Source: Ruegeria arenilitoris (GTDB taxonomy: Bacteria; Pseudomonadota; Alphaproteobacteria; Rhodobacterales; Rhodobacteraceae). From it: a stretch of DNA of 64,000 nt. Within the stretch, counting starts at the first letter, position 1. Each line of letters begins with the position of its first letter. Shown here in pieces: positions 17,450 through 26,003 of the stretch. The stretch spans positions 620,001-684,000 of the forward strand of contig NZ_WQHP01000001.1 in NCBI RefSeq assembly GCF_013035315.1, written 5' to 3'. The position numbers and the translations under genes are program-made. The notes under the pieces are model-generated. The model ran no database searches and was not told where the DNA came from. It saw only the letters and a program-made list of their open reading frames with translations.

Positions 17450-18346
17450 TCACACTGTACCCAGCATACCCTTTTCACGCGCAAGTTCGCGCATCTTCTT
17501 TTGCAGCTTTTCAAAAGCTCGAACCTCGATCTGCCGGATACGCTCGCGGCTGACGTTGTACTGCGTACTCAGCTCTTCCAGCGTGACGGGTTGATCCATC
17601 AATCGACGCTGAGTCAGGATGTCTTTTTCCCGATCATTCAGAACGTCCAGCGCAGCCGCCAGAAGCTCGCGCCGGGCGTCCAGCTCGTCACGTGCTTCGT
17701 AATCGCCAGCCTGGTCGGCATCTTCGTCCTCAAGCCAGTCCTGCCACTGCATGGTGCCCTCACCCTCGGACCCGACGGTCGCGTTCAGCGAGGCATCACC
17801 ACCGGACATCCGGCGGTTCATGCTGATGACTTCTTCCTCGGTCACGCCCAGATCATTGGCGATCTGTTTGACGTTCTCGGGGCGCAGGTCGCCCTCTTCC
17901 AGAGCACCGATACGAGCCTTGGCCTTGCGCAGGTTAAAGAACAGCTTTTTCTGCGCCGAGGTTGTACCCAGTTTCACCAATGACCAGGACCGCAGGATAT
18001 ACTCCTGGATCGAGGCGCGGATCCACCACATGGCATAGGTCGCCAGACGGAAACCTTTTTCCGGGTCAAACCGCTTGACGGCTTGCATTAGGCCCACATT
18101 GGCCTCGGAAATCACTTCGGCCTGCGGCAGTCCATAGCCGCGATAGCCCATCGCAATCTTGGCTGCCAGACGCAGGTGCGACGTAACCATTTTATGTGCG
18201 GCCTCAGTGTCTTGCTCTTCGACCCAGCGCTTGGCCAGCATGTACTCTTCTTCCGGCTCAAGCAGAGGAAATTTGCGAATTTCCTGCATATAGCGGTTCA
18301 GGCCGCCCTCGGGCGTCGGCGCGGGGAGATTTGCGTAATTTGCCAT
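17450..18346 (-). CDS. rpoH: RNA polymerase heat-shock sigma factor (sigma-32)
   Basis: The 298-residue sigma-70-family factor directs RNA polymerase to heat-shock promoters. Region 2 is seen in RFDPEKGFRLATYAMWWIRASIQEYIL and region 4 in VSRERIRQIEVRAFEKLQ. The segment QKKLFFNLRKAK is the RpoH box, which separates RpoH from RpoD. Roseobacters often have two RpoH copies; which of them this is cannot be told. ATG 18346 follows CGGAGGGAC. A promoter resembling RpoH's own target lies upstream (18389-18417). The gene stands alone between a hairpin and rluD. Confidence 0.96.
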   Translation of the reverse strand: MANYANLPAPTPEGGLNRYMQEIRKFPLLEPEEEYMLAKRWVEEQDTEAAHKMVTSHLRLAAKIAMGYRGYGLPQAEVISEANVGLMQAVKRFDPEKGFRLATYAMWWIRASIQEYILRSWSLVKLGTTSAQKKLFFNLRKAKARIGALEEGDLRPENVKQIANDLGVTEEEVISMNRRMSGGDASLNATVGSEGEGTMQWQDWLEDEDADQAGDYEARDELDARRELLAAALDVLNDREKDILTQRRLMDQPVTLEELSTQYNVSRERIRQIEVRAFEKLQKKMRELAREKGMLGTV

Positions 18347-18388
18347 AATTCATGTCCCTCCGACAAATGTTTACATTGTTAACATGGG

Positions 18389-18417
18389 ATATGGGAACAG
18401 CTCCCATCTCGTTCAAG
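18389..18417 (-). promoter_or_regulatory. candidate RpoH-type promoter of rpoH
   Basis: On the minus strand CTTGAA (18417-18412) is followed after 16 bases by CCCATAT (18395-18389). This matches the sigma-32 pattern CTTGAA-spacer-CCCATnT. It lies about 43 bases before the rpoH start codon. Part of the spacer and the -10 region also form a short inverted repeat ATGGGA/TCCCAT. Confidence 0.55.
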
Positions 18418-18492
18418 AGGTACCGTTAACAGTTTGAAATTAACGATTGATAAAGGAAAGCTAAGAACGCGTTACTCACATAGGTTTGTGTA

Positions 18493-19527
18493 TTATGTCA
18501 GCGGTGCGCGCAGCTGTTCAATCAGATTTTCCATATCTGCGGGCAAATCGGCCTCAAACCGCAGGGTTTCGCCCGTTACAGGGTGCTCAAAGCCCAAAAC
18601 GGCTGCGTGCAGCGCCTGACGTGGAAAGTTGCGTACGGCTTCTGCGGCAACTGGACTGAACGCTTTTGCGGCGAGTTTTCGCTTGCCCCCGTAGACTGGG
18701 TCTCCGACCAGTCCGTGCCCGGCATGGGCCATATGCACGCGGATTTGGTGTGTGCGTCCGGTTTCGAGCCAGCATTCCACCAGAGCGATGCCTGCCGGGT
18801 TACCGAAGGTTTCCACAAGCCGCGCGCGTGTCACAGCATGGCGACCGCCGTGAAACAGAACCGCTTGTTTTTGTCTGTCCGTCTTGTGCCGCGCCAGTAG
18901 CGTGGTCAAGCGCATGATGTTGCCGGGCTCAAAACTGACGCCCTTTATCCCGCGCAGACGCGGATCATTCGCATCCGGCACACCATAACAGATCGCGCGG
19001 TAATAGCGCTCGACGCTGTGCGCCTCGAACTGAGCGGCCAGACCGTGATGGGCCGCGTCCGACTTTGCGACGACCAGCAATCCGCTGGTTTCCTTGTCGA
19101 TGCGGTGCACGATGCCGGGGCGTTTGACGCCCCCTACCCCCGACAGGTCCTCACCGCAGTGATGCAGCAGCGCATTCACCAAAGTGCCGTTCGGCGATCC
19201 GGGCGCAGGGTGTACGACCATGCCTGCAGGTTTGTTGATGACGATCAGGTCTTCGTCCTCAAACACGACATCCAGCGGGATATCCTCGGGGCCTATATGG
19301 CTTTCCTCGGCCTCGGCGACGGTGATCGCGACCGAGGCACCCTCGGTCACCTTCGCCTTGGGGTCGCGGATGATTGCGCCACTGATGACAACGGCACCAT
19401 CTTCGATCAATCGGGTCAGCCGGGTGCGCGACAGGTTTTCATCCGCTGGCACATCCCGCGAAAGCGCCTTATCAAGGCGGGGCGGCGGATCGGCCGCGAT
19501 CTGAAATTCAATCTGACGGGTGCCCAT
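18493..19527 (-). CDS. rluD: RluD-type 23S rRNA pseudouridine synthase
   Basis: The 344-residue enzyme has an N-terminal S4 RNA-binding domain (about residues 15-75, RLDKALSRDVP...RTRLTRLIEDG) and an RluA-family catalytic domain with the catalytic Asp in GIVHRIDKETSGLLVV. ETGRTHQIRVHMAHAGHGLVGD is the family's second motif. RluD makes pseudouridines in helix 69 of 23S rRNA; RluC-type specificity cannot be fully excluded. ATG 19527 (MGTRQIEF) follows GGAAGGGA. Its start codon overlaps the start codon of the divergent DUF6476 gene within CATG (19525-19528). Confidence 0.93.
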   Translation of the reverse strand: MGTRQIEFQIAADPPPRLDKALSRDVPADENLSRTRLTRLIEDGAVVISGAIIRDPKAKVTEGASVAITVAEAEESHIGPEDIPLDVVFEDEDLIVINKPAGMVVHPAPGSPNGTLVNALLHHCGEDLSGVGGVKRPGIVHRIDKETSGLLVVAKSDAAHHGLAAQFEAHSVERYYRAICYGVPDANDPRLRGIKGVSFEPGNIMRLTTLLARHKTDRQKQAVLFHGGRHAVTRARLVETFGNPAGIALVECWLETGRTHQIRVHMAHAGHGLVGDPVYGGKRKLAAKAFSPVAAEAVRNFPRQALHAAVLGFEHPVTGETLRFEADLPADMENLIEQLRAPLT

Positions 19528-19831
19528 GACTGTCCCTTCCGAACCCCAAGAACCGCAGGAAACGCCGCAACTTCGCCTGTTGCGACGCATGGTCATGCTG
19601 CTGACCGCGGTGATGATTGGCGGGGTTCTAGTGACATTCGCACTGATTGTCATCCGGCTATCGGACAGAACGCCCACGCTGCCCGATCAAATTGATCTGC
19701 CCAATGGTGCAAAAGCGCAGGCTGTGACGATCGGAAACAACTGGTATGCCGTGGTAACCGACGACAACCGCATTCTGATCTTTGACAAAACGACCGGGAA
19801 GCAGCGACAGGAAATCACAGTACAGCAATAG
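19526..19831 (+). CDS. DUF6476 family small membrane protein
   Basis: The 101-residue protein has a Pro/Glu-rich cytoplasmic N-terminus, one transmembrane helix (about residues 22-44, VMLLTAVMIGGVLVTFALIVI) and a periplasmic part with DQIDLPNGAKAQAVTIGNNWYAVVTDDNRILIFD, which looks like one beta-propeller-like blade. This is the DUF6476 family, largely confined to Rhodobacterales and commonly found beside rluD and rpoH; its function is unknown. A GTG at 19520 is an alternative start. The start overlaps that of divergent rluD, and the stop lies three bases from the sulfotransferase gene's stop. Confidence 0.85.
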   Translation: MTVPSEPQEPQETPQLRLLRRMVMLLTAVMIGGVLVTFALIVIRLSDRTPTLPDQIDLPNGAKAQAVTIGNNWYAVVTDDNRILIFDKTTGKQRQEITVQQ

Positions 19832-19834
19832 CGC

Positions 19835-20818
19835 CTATTGGCTTAACGCCATCCGAAACACAATCTCGGAGGCCTTACGCAGAGCTTCATATTCTTCGGC
19901 GGTATCCCTGCGGAACAGCTTGTCTTCTTCGCTTAGCTCTTTCGGAGTGAACAGTTCAGCCCGGTCGGGAAAGAACTCTTGCTGGAATGCCACGTCACGC
20001 TTGGCCAGGCATTCATCCATCCAGGCGCGCTCGTCCGGTTCCAGAACGTCATTGCGACGCAACATTGCCGGATCGTCCACGACCATGCGGCGCAATTGGC
20101 GGGATTTTTGCCGCCCAAGCGCACGTGCGACGATTCCAAAGGCTTCGCTGGCTGCGCGGGATTGAGAAGGGTTTGACGTAGCGTCCGGGGACTGCCCGTT
20201 CGCTAAGGGCGTGCCGATCCGAGACAGAACATCATCAATCACATTGCCCCGCACCATATCCGAGCGTTCATACAATAGTGGCACAACCGTAACCCCGGGA
20301 AAAGCTGTTCGTATCTGCGCCAGTTTTGCGGAAAAGCTCAGCTTTTCGGGGTGTTCCCGGATCTGGTCAAGCTGGTAGCGAATAAATTCGCTGGCACCGC
20401 TCGGCACACGCCCATTCTTGGCGCGCTGCTTGTAATCCGCTTCAAAAAAGTCCGAATAGCGACGGCAGTAAAACGTGATCCTGAGCGCCCGCGACGGGAT
20501 GTCGGCGAACATTTCGGCCAAACGGGCCAGATCGCAGGAGTAGAACATTTCGGATGAGACCAGACAGGTTCGATCCGAAAACTCATCAAACTCGCTGGTC
20601 ATTGCCGCGCGAAACGGGTCCATGGGCCCGGCGTTTCGGTTAATGTGAAAGGCCACGATATTATGGCTCAGGGCCAGACGTTGACTGCCCTCCAACCGGC
20701 GTCGGCCCGCCTCCATATAGCGCAACCCGATTTCGTCCAGAACCGCGCCGTTGCTGCGCAGAAACCCCTGCAGGGCCGTTGTGCCGGTTTTTGGCATTCC
20801 GATATGCAGCCAAAGCAT
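19835..20818 (-). CDS. sulfotransferase-like protein
   Basis: The 327-residue protein opens with LWLHIGMPKTGTTALQGFL, a P-loop-like 5'-phosphosulfate-binding motif typical of PAPS-dependent sulfotransferases. The region FYCRRYSDFFEADYKQ resembles the 3'-phosphate-binding arginine/serine motif. It would move sulfate from PAPS to a hydroxyl group, probably on a surface glycan given the glycosyltransferases upstream. The acceptor is unknown. AGGAG precedes the start, and the gene is the last of the leftward block 25901-19835. No transmembrane helix is evident, so it acts in the cytoplasm or needs a membrane partner. Confidence 0.75.
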   Translation of the reverse strand: MLWLHIGMPKTGTTALQGFLRSNGAVLDEIGLRYMEAGRRRLEGSQRLALSHNIVAFHINRNAGPMDPFRAAMTSEFDEFSDRTCLVSSEMFYSCDLARLAEMFADIPSRALRITFYCRRYSDFFEADYKQRAKNGRVPSGASEFIRYQLDQIREHPEKLSFSAKLAQIRTAFPGVTVVPLLYERSDMVRGNVIDDVLSRIGTPLANGQSPDATSNPSQSRAASEAFGIVARALGRQKSRQLRRMVVDDPAMLRRNDVLEPDERAWMDECLAKRDVAFQQEFFPDRAELFTPKELSEEDKLFRRDTAEEYEALRKASEIVFRMALSQ

Positions 20819-20849
20819 CTGATTGCTCCTAAAGCTGAGTAGCGCCGCG

Positions 20850-21848
20850 CTATGCCCGTTGGCTAGTTGTGAAACCAGCAGTCATCTGTTGCATCAAATC
20901 CTGCATCTCGGGCAGTTCGCGCAACTGTTCGATCTGTTGACGGTGCAGATCGCACGAGGCGTGGTGCAGACGGGCGACCTCGGCATCACGGAGCATATCG
21001 TAAAAGTACTCGCGCTTACGCTCCAGAACCGCATCGATAGAGGTGTTCGTCTCGGCGTTGTGGTTCATCATGTTCCAGTATTCCAAGCCAAGGCTTTCAC
21101 CCAGATGGTGGGCGCGACCGCGCATCTTTTTGACCAGATAACTTTCGCAGGACTTCAGCGCATAATGGTTGACCTGCACGAACTCATACCCGACCGAGTC
21201 ACGTGCCGAACGCCAGCTTTTTTCGAAATAGCGCTCGGGCATCAGCTGGCCTGATCCGTTATACCAGTGGCATTCTTCTATGGTTTCAACTGTCGGCCGC
21301 TTGGGACGATGAACCCCTAGACCATCCCAAATTTCACGCTGGAACATCGTTTTGAAACCCCACGCCTGAGGTGGTCGGAAAATCCTCTCGGGCGCGGCCA
21401 ATCGGAACTGGTCGGACAAAAACCGGTCCTCGTACCTTACGACACCTGCATTTCCGAACAAACGCCACGTCATCGAGACTGTCTTGGCGTCAGGAATGGC
21501 GTCAGTCAAAGCCCGCAGTGTGTGATCCCCGGTTTTGACATTGATGTGTTCGTCGGCATCGATCACCACGACCCAATCTTGCGGGCGCGCCACCTCCATC
21601 CGCAGGAATGTATTGTAAGCGCGTTTCTGAGGGCTGGTTTTACGGCGTGAATTATTGTCGACATGGGTCAGTACGCCTTTCTCTTCCAACCGCTGCAGCA
21701 GAGCGTCGGTGCCATCCGTACAATCATTGGTCATCACAACCATATGGTCGATGCCGATCGCACGATTGTGCGCCACCCACTCCAGAACAAACGGACCTTC
21801 ATTCTTCATCGGAGTGACACTGATGTATCGGGGGTCCTGATCGGCCAT
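20850..21848 (-). CDS. glycosyltransferase family 2-like protein (PF13704 type)
   Basis: The 332-residue cytoplasmic protein shows the Glyco_tranf_2_4 pattern: TPMKNEGPFVLEWVAHNRAIG at the N-terminus, NDCTDGTD, and the metal-binding acidic motif VVVIDADEHINV. It is clearly paralogous to the protein at 24918-25901. Family members are predicted sugar transferases acting on surface polysaccharides or glycolipids; donor and acceptor are unknown. It lies 107 bases after the fucosyltransferase-like gene and 31 bases ahead of the sulfotransferase gene on the same strand, suggesting a shared glycan product. Confidence 0.82.
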   Translation of the reverse strand: MADQDPRYISVTPMKNEGPFVLEWVAHNRAIGIDHMVVMTNDCTDGTDALLQRLEEKGVLTHVDNNSRRKTSPQKRAYNTFLRMEVARPQDWVVVIDADEHINVKTGDHTLRALTDAIPDAKTVSMTWRLFGNAGVVRYEDRFLSDQFRLAAPERIFRPPQAWGFKTMFQREIWDGLGVHRPKRPTVETIEECHWYNGSGQLMPERYFEKSWRSARDSVGYEFVQVNHYALKSCESYLVKKMRGRAHHLGESLGLEYWNMMNHNAETNTSIDAVLERKREYFYDMLRDAEVARLHHASCDLHRQQIEQLRELPEMQDLMQQMTAGFTTSQRA

Positions 21849-21955
21849 GAGAGACTGCCCTGTCTTTTTGTTGCCCGGAACTGATCGGGATTATTTAAAA
21901 TTTACGCGCAAATTACGTTGATTTGGTGGAACTACCAAGGGGAAATCCACGGAAC

Positions 21956-23971
21956 TCACCCACCTGCGCGTTTTAGCTGATTTGAGAACCGCTGAAATTT
22001 AGGACATAGCTCGTGGGCGCGAGACAGGTAGCCCCGAGCCTTGCCTTTTTGGCCTCTTTGTAATAGCAACTGACCGGCCGCGCCTTGAATTGCTGCCGTG
22101 TTGTCATCCAAATCCGCAGCTTCTAAGAGCAGTCTATCAGATTGGCCTTCGGCGCCAATGCGCGCAAGCAAACAACCCATTGCAAAAACCAAAAACGGAT
22201 TGCCCGGATCGCTGGCCATCGCGTCTGCCATTGCCAGCCTTGCCCGCGAGAAATCTCCTTCTGCTTCATACAATTCTGCCAAACGCTTTAGATAAAGTGG
22301 GTTGTCTTTTCGTTGAGAGCAAACCCATTTTGCAATGTCGATAGCATTGACATTTGACATCTGCCCCAGTCGGACATGCAGGATTGACTTCAGACTTCTG
22401 TGTTCTGGGCTTTCTTCTGGGAACTGTGCTTCAGGAGCAAGGTTTTTCATCGTCTCAAGCCCGTCCAGCAATGAAAGGAGGCGTTCCCTGTCTGAGTCCA
22501 AGCGCCGTGCGCGTTGGTCGAGCGACAAAATGGACCAATCCAAAAGAACAAGGTCAAAATTGCAAGGACGCTTTGCTATGACTTTTCGTTGAGCCACGTG
22601 CGCGTTGAAATTGAACCATGGCCTACGAACTGATTTTTGAACTGACCAGTCTAATGGCGGCAGGGCACGAAACGCGAGTTGGTCGCGAAACAACAAGCGA
22701 GATCCAAATACAATTACATCGGGTCGTAGCGGCTTAGCCCAGAATGCTAAGCTAAACTCGCGGGCTGCCAACCACCGCTTTTTTCGCGCTCCTAGAATTG
22801 CTGCCCTCAAAGCACGCGCGACAGCATGATCTTCAGGCCAGATGTTTGCGTCATTCAATGCACGGTCCACCATTTGCAAAGCGTCTTCACCGCGCCCCAA
22901 ATAGAATAGGTTGATTGCTTGCAATAACGGCAAAAATGCGTTGTCTGCCCCAGCATTTAGTATTTGGCTAGCAATTTCGGTGGCTGACACAGTGCGATCT
23001 TCAGAGCGGAAATCTAGTAAATGAAATGTCGCTTTCGCGTAAATGTGTGCTGCCTCCGAAGGGTTGAGAAAACCCGATACCCCTTTGGTCAATCTATCCA
23101 CGACTTTCTCGTTCGCGTTGCTTACTTCTTCTTCCGACAATACTTCCCGAAACATCTTGCTTTGGTAGCCAGCTATTTGCGACGCTGCCATTGAGAACGC
23201 GGAAACCGAAGGCGCGATTACCTGATCTGCGCGCGACATCGTGTAAAGCTCCAGAAAGTCACGTTTTGCGCGGGTCATCCCCGACACATCGACGATATCA
23301 GCCATTTGTAACATGTTAGGAAACCGCTTCTGAAACCGTGCGATCAACTCAGGCTGGTCCGAGAACATGATAGCTGTCGTATCGGCGTTTTTTTCTAAGT
23401 GCGCCTCATACAGTTCTTCAGGTTCGATTTTGGCAGGCCATGTCGTGTGCTTCCATGGCAACCCGTTCAGGATGTCGCCACGCCGGATGTGATAGGCCGA
23501 AACGCCCTGCCCGGACAGCTTGGCATCCGCACGCTCCATGATAGCGCGGATTTCGTCCGTGAACCCGATCCGATGGATAAAGTCCCGATACCTCGGACGG
23601 ATGGCTTCGATGTCTTCCCACGCAAAGGCCAGAACCTCGAACCCCTCTTCCACCACCACTGACCTGCCAGCGTTCAAATGGGCGATCAGACGGTCCGGCG
23701 AGGCGTCGTTTTGAAAGGACCAGATCGGCAGGGCATTCTGCGTCAGTTTGCCGAACTCTTTCTGGCTCAGAAAGTGATCGTCCATCCAGCCTTGGGTGAA
23801 CAATTCTTGCGGTTGATCCAGCTCGGGCGCATCAGCGCCCTGAGGGAACCAATTCACCCGGTAGGTCGTCCCGAAATCCTCGGCAAGGCGGATACAGGTC
23901 AGCATCATCAGCAACCGCGCGCCCATGCGGTCCTTGCGCTGACCAATGAATACGCCCTTTTTGGGTGTCAT
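21956..23971 (-). CDS. fucosyltransferase-like / TPR protein, mosaic composition
   Basis: The 671-residue protein has an N-terminal half resembling GT-B glycosyltransferases of the fucosyltransferase type: GQRKDRMGARLLMML near the start, AYHIRRGD with the HxRRGD motif at residues 161-166, and VIAPSVSAFSMAASQIAG further on. The C-terminal half is helical with TPR-like units (NPLYLKRLAELYEAEGDFSR, NPFLVFAMGCLLARIGAEG). A nucleotide-sugar donor such as GDP-fucose is suggested, not shown. By hand count of sample lines, GC falls from about 63% (near 23820) to about 45-52% (22740-23040), unlike its neighbours. Its ATG overlaps the upstream stop (ATGA). Confidence 0.65.
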   Translation of the reverse strand: MTPKKGVFIGQRKDRMGARLLMMLTCIRLAEDFGTTYRVNWFPQGADAPELDQPQELFTQGWMDDHFLSQKEFGKLTQNALPIWSFQNDASPDRLIAHLNAGRSVVVEEGFEVLAFAWEDIEAIRPRYRDFIHRIGFTDEIRAIMERADAKLSGQGVSAYHIRRGDILNGLPWKHTTWPAKIEPEELYEAHLEKNADTTAIMFSDQPELIARFQKRFPNMLQMADIVDVSGMTRAKRDFLELYTMSRADQVIAPSVSAFSMAASQIAGYQSKMFREVLSEEEVSNANEKVVDRLTKGVSGFLNPSEAAHIYAKATFHLLDFRSEDRTVSATEIASQILNAGADNAFLPLLQAINLFYLGRGEDALQMVDRALNDANIWPEDHAVARALRAAILGARKKRWLAAREFSLAFWAKPLRPDVIVFGSRLLFRDQLAFRALPPLDWSVQKSVRRPWFNFNAHVAQRKVIAKRPCNFDLVLLDWSILSLDQRARRLDSDRERLLSLLDGLETMKNLAPEAQFPEESPEHRSLKSILHVRLGQMSNVNAIDIAKWVCSQRKDNPLYLKRLAELYEAEGDFSRARLAMADAMASDPGNPFLVFAMGCLLARIGAEGQSDRLLLEAADLDDNTAAIQGAAGQLLLQRGQKGKARGYLSRAHELCPKFQRFSNQLKRAGG

Positions 23972-24912
23972 TGGCTGTCCTTCGCAGCCTCGGCCGCGGC
24001 TTGACGCCTTAACCTGCGAAACCTCTGTCGTGCCCTTTGAACCAATGCCGGGTGCCGTTCACTGCCCATAGCCTCGATCCCGCGAATTAAAAGCGGCAGG
24101 CGTCGACGGGCGCGCATCAAACGGTAGAACTCGGACGCTTCCAGCGTACCGTCCATCGCGCCCAGCATCACGGGCTTGAGAATATCAAGCTTGCGCAGCA
24201 TTGGCGCAGCAAAGTGGTTCGAAAACCAGGTCTTGAGCAAAACAACGTTGTCGCCTTGCAGGCGCTGGACCTGTTGCCTGTCCAGATCAAAGAACGGGTC
24301 ATAGAACACATAGGCCTTCCCCGCGACCTGCACGGTCTGTGCCGCGTCGCTTGCGGGCAGATCCCAATTCTGAACGCGGCCAAAGCGATAGCGCGTCTCC
24401 CACGGGACAAGCCGTTCATCCAGCGTTGTCTGTGGGTTGAAGGCGATCACATTCGCCCCGGGGACATGGGCCGAAAAGGTCAGCGCACCAAAGCCGCCCA
24501 TCGACGCACCAGCGAAAACGACCTGATCGAACCGGTCAAAGAACCCCTCGGCCACTTTGCCATCGAAATAGGACAGTATTTCGGGATCGCGATACCACGC
24601 CTTGGTGCGGGCAAAGACCCCCATATGAGACCACCCTTCGTCGCGAAAAAACTTCCACCCCCACGGCTCGCGCGCAAACGAGAGGTCATTCGCGTTTGCG
24701 ATGTTGTCGAAGCTGACCACCAGCCGCTTGGCACTGCGCTGATGGAAGAGGATCGAGTGGCGGTCCAGTTTTTGCAGAAAACCTGTGCCATCCCCCCCCG
24801 GATAAAGCTCGACAAACCAGGGCGGCGCAGGATCTGTCAGAATCCGCTCGTACCCTGTCTTGCGATCGGGATGTTCGGGCTTCAGTTGTTCTTTCGAAAG
24901 ATCGTCGGCCAT
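23968..24912 (-). CDS. alpha/beta-hydrolase-like protein of glycan block
   Basis: The 314-residue protein contains a nucleophile-elbow-like motif FAGASMGGFGALTFSAHV, where the Ser of GASMGG would be catalytic. The preceding RLVVSFDNIANAND and following NVIAFNPQTTLDERLVPWE segments fit alternating strands and helices of an alpha/beta-hydrolase fold. A basic coiled C-terminus (ARQRFRRLRRQAAAEAA) ends the protein. Related proteins sit in polysaccharide loci and are sometimes annotated, I think wrongly, as PAPS reductases. A deacylase or acyl/acetyl-transferring role on a glycan is possible. It is five bases after one glycosyltransferase gene and overlaps the next gene by four. Confidence 0.6.
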   Translation of the reverse strand: MADDLSKEQLKPEHPDRKTGYERILTDPAPPWFVELYPGGDGTGFLQKLDRHSILFHQRSAKRLVVSFDNIANANDLSFAREPWGWKFFRDEGWSHMGVFARTKAWYRDPEILSYFDGKVAEGFFDRFDQVVFAGASMGGFGALTFSAHVPGANVIAFNPQTTLDERLVPWETRYRFGRVQNWDLPASDAAQTVQVAGKAYVFYDPFFDLDRQQVQRLQGDNVVLLKTWFSNHFAAPMLRKLDILKPVMLGAMDGTLEASEFYRLMRARRRLPLLIRGIEAMGSERHPALVQRARQRFRRLRRQAAAEAAKDSQ

Positions 24913-24917
24913 ATCAA

Positions 24918-25901
24918 TCAGATCAGGTTGTCAGCCAGCCAGGCGCGAAACTCGACCCATTCGGGGCGCATTTTTATTTCCGACACCTTGTCACGATGCC
25001 ACGCGCAGGCCTGGCCGTGCAGTTCGCGCAACTGGGGATCGGCCTTCAACTCTTCCAACAAGGGTGCTGCACGGCGGGCCGCCGGCAAAATCGTTTGATC
25101 CGTTTCCTTGTTGGCATTCATATCCTGCCAATAGGACTGCCCCTGATCCACCCGGATGTGGTTCGTCCGACCACGATCCCGTTTCACCAGAAATCCGTCC
25201 ATGGACCGGACCGAGTAATGGTGGATTCGCCCCAGGGAATGATCGAAGTTTCGCCACGCCCGCCAACCGACTTTGTCCGCTGGAAACAGGTTGCCCCCGG
25301 CGTCCGACCACGCGACGTCTGCCGCTTGCTCATCGTCAAACCCTTTTGGGCGATGCGGTCCAAAACGGGTGAATTTGCCGTTGTTCCGGAACAGTGTCTT
25401 CAGGCCGTAGGCGCGTCCTGAATGATATGGGAATTCCTGATCCCCCATCAAAAAGGCCTCGGTCACCGGTTTGTCTTCGAAACTGATATTGCCGGAGCTG
25501 CCGAACAGTTTCCACGCGAATGAAATCGCGTCAACGGGCTTCCCTGCCCGGCCTTCCACCTCGGCGATCAGGTCGTGGAAACTGTTGTCGCCGCAGCGGA
25601 TGTTCCAGAACTCGTCAACATCCAGACACAGCAGCCAGTCGGCTTCTTTCACCTTGGGCTGACGTCGCGCGCGGCGTAGCATCTGGTGCTGGGGGTTGCC
25701 GCCCTCTTTCACCTCGTTGCTGACATGAGTGGCAAGGCCAAGCTCTTGTAACCTGGCGGCGATCTGATCGGTTCCGTCGTCACAATCGTTGGTGAAAATC
25801 ACAAAGTGATCTACGCCAAGCGTCTTATGGAACGCGACCCATTCCAGCATGTATGGGCCTTCGTTCTTCATCGTCGTGAACACGGTAATGGTCTGAGACA
25901 T
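24918..25901 (-). CDS. glycosyltransferase family 2-like protein (PF13704 type)
   Basis: The 327-residue protein is a paralogue of 20850-21848, with TTMKNEGPYMLEWVAFHKTLG, NDCDDGTD and the acidic motif LLCLDVDEFWNI at matching places. It is predicted to transfer a sugar in the cytoplasm to a surface glycan or glycolipid. ATG 25901 is chosen over a GTG two codons upstream because GGAAGAG is spaced well from it. It is the first gene of the leftward run of at least three tightly packed genes (25901-21956). A 15-base dyad about 105 bases upstream may be its operator. Confidence 0.82.
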   Translation of the reverse strand: MSQTITVFTTMKNEGPYMLEWVAFHKTLGVDHFVIFTNDCDDGTDQIAARLQELGLATHVSNEVKEGGNPQHQMLRRARRQPKVKEADWLLCLDVDEFWNIRCGDNSFHDLIAEVEGRAGKPVDAISFAWKLFGSSGNISFEDKPVTEAFLMGDQEFPYHSGRAYGLKTLFRNNGKFTRFGPHRPKGFDDEQAADVAWSDAGGNLFPADKVGWRAWRNFDHSLGRIHHYSVRSMDGFLVKRDRGRTNHIRVDQGQSYWQDMNANKETDQTILPAARRAAPLLEELKADPQLRELHGQACAWHRDKVSEIKMRPEWVEFRAWLADNLI

Positions 25902-26003
25902 TAACACTCTTCCCGATTGGTATTGCCCTACTCATACACATCCCCGTCAACGTGGGCGAGACTGGAATTCGCGTTCTGGAGACTCGGGACGGGATTGGTG
26001 CAA

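Noticed and set aside
23968..24912. PAPS reductase assignment for the hydrolase-like gene
   Set aside because: The GASMGG elbow and strand-helix pattern fit an alpha/beta-hydrolase, and the PAPS reductase signature with its C-terminal catalytic Cys was not found.
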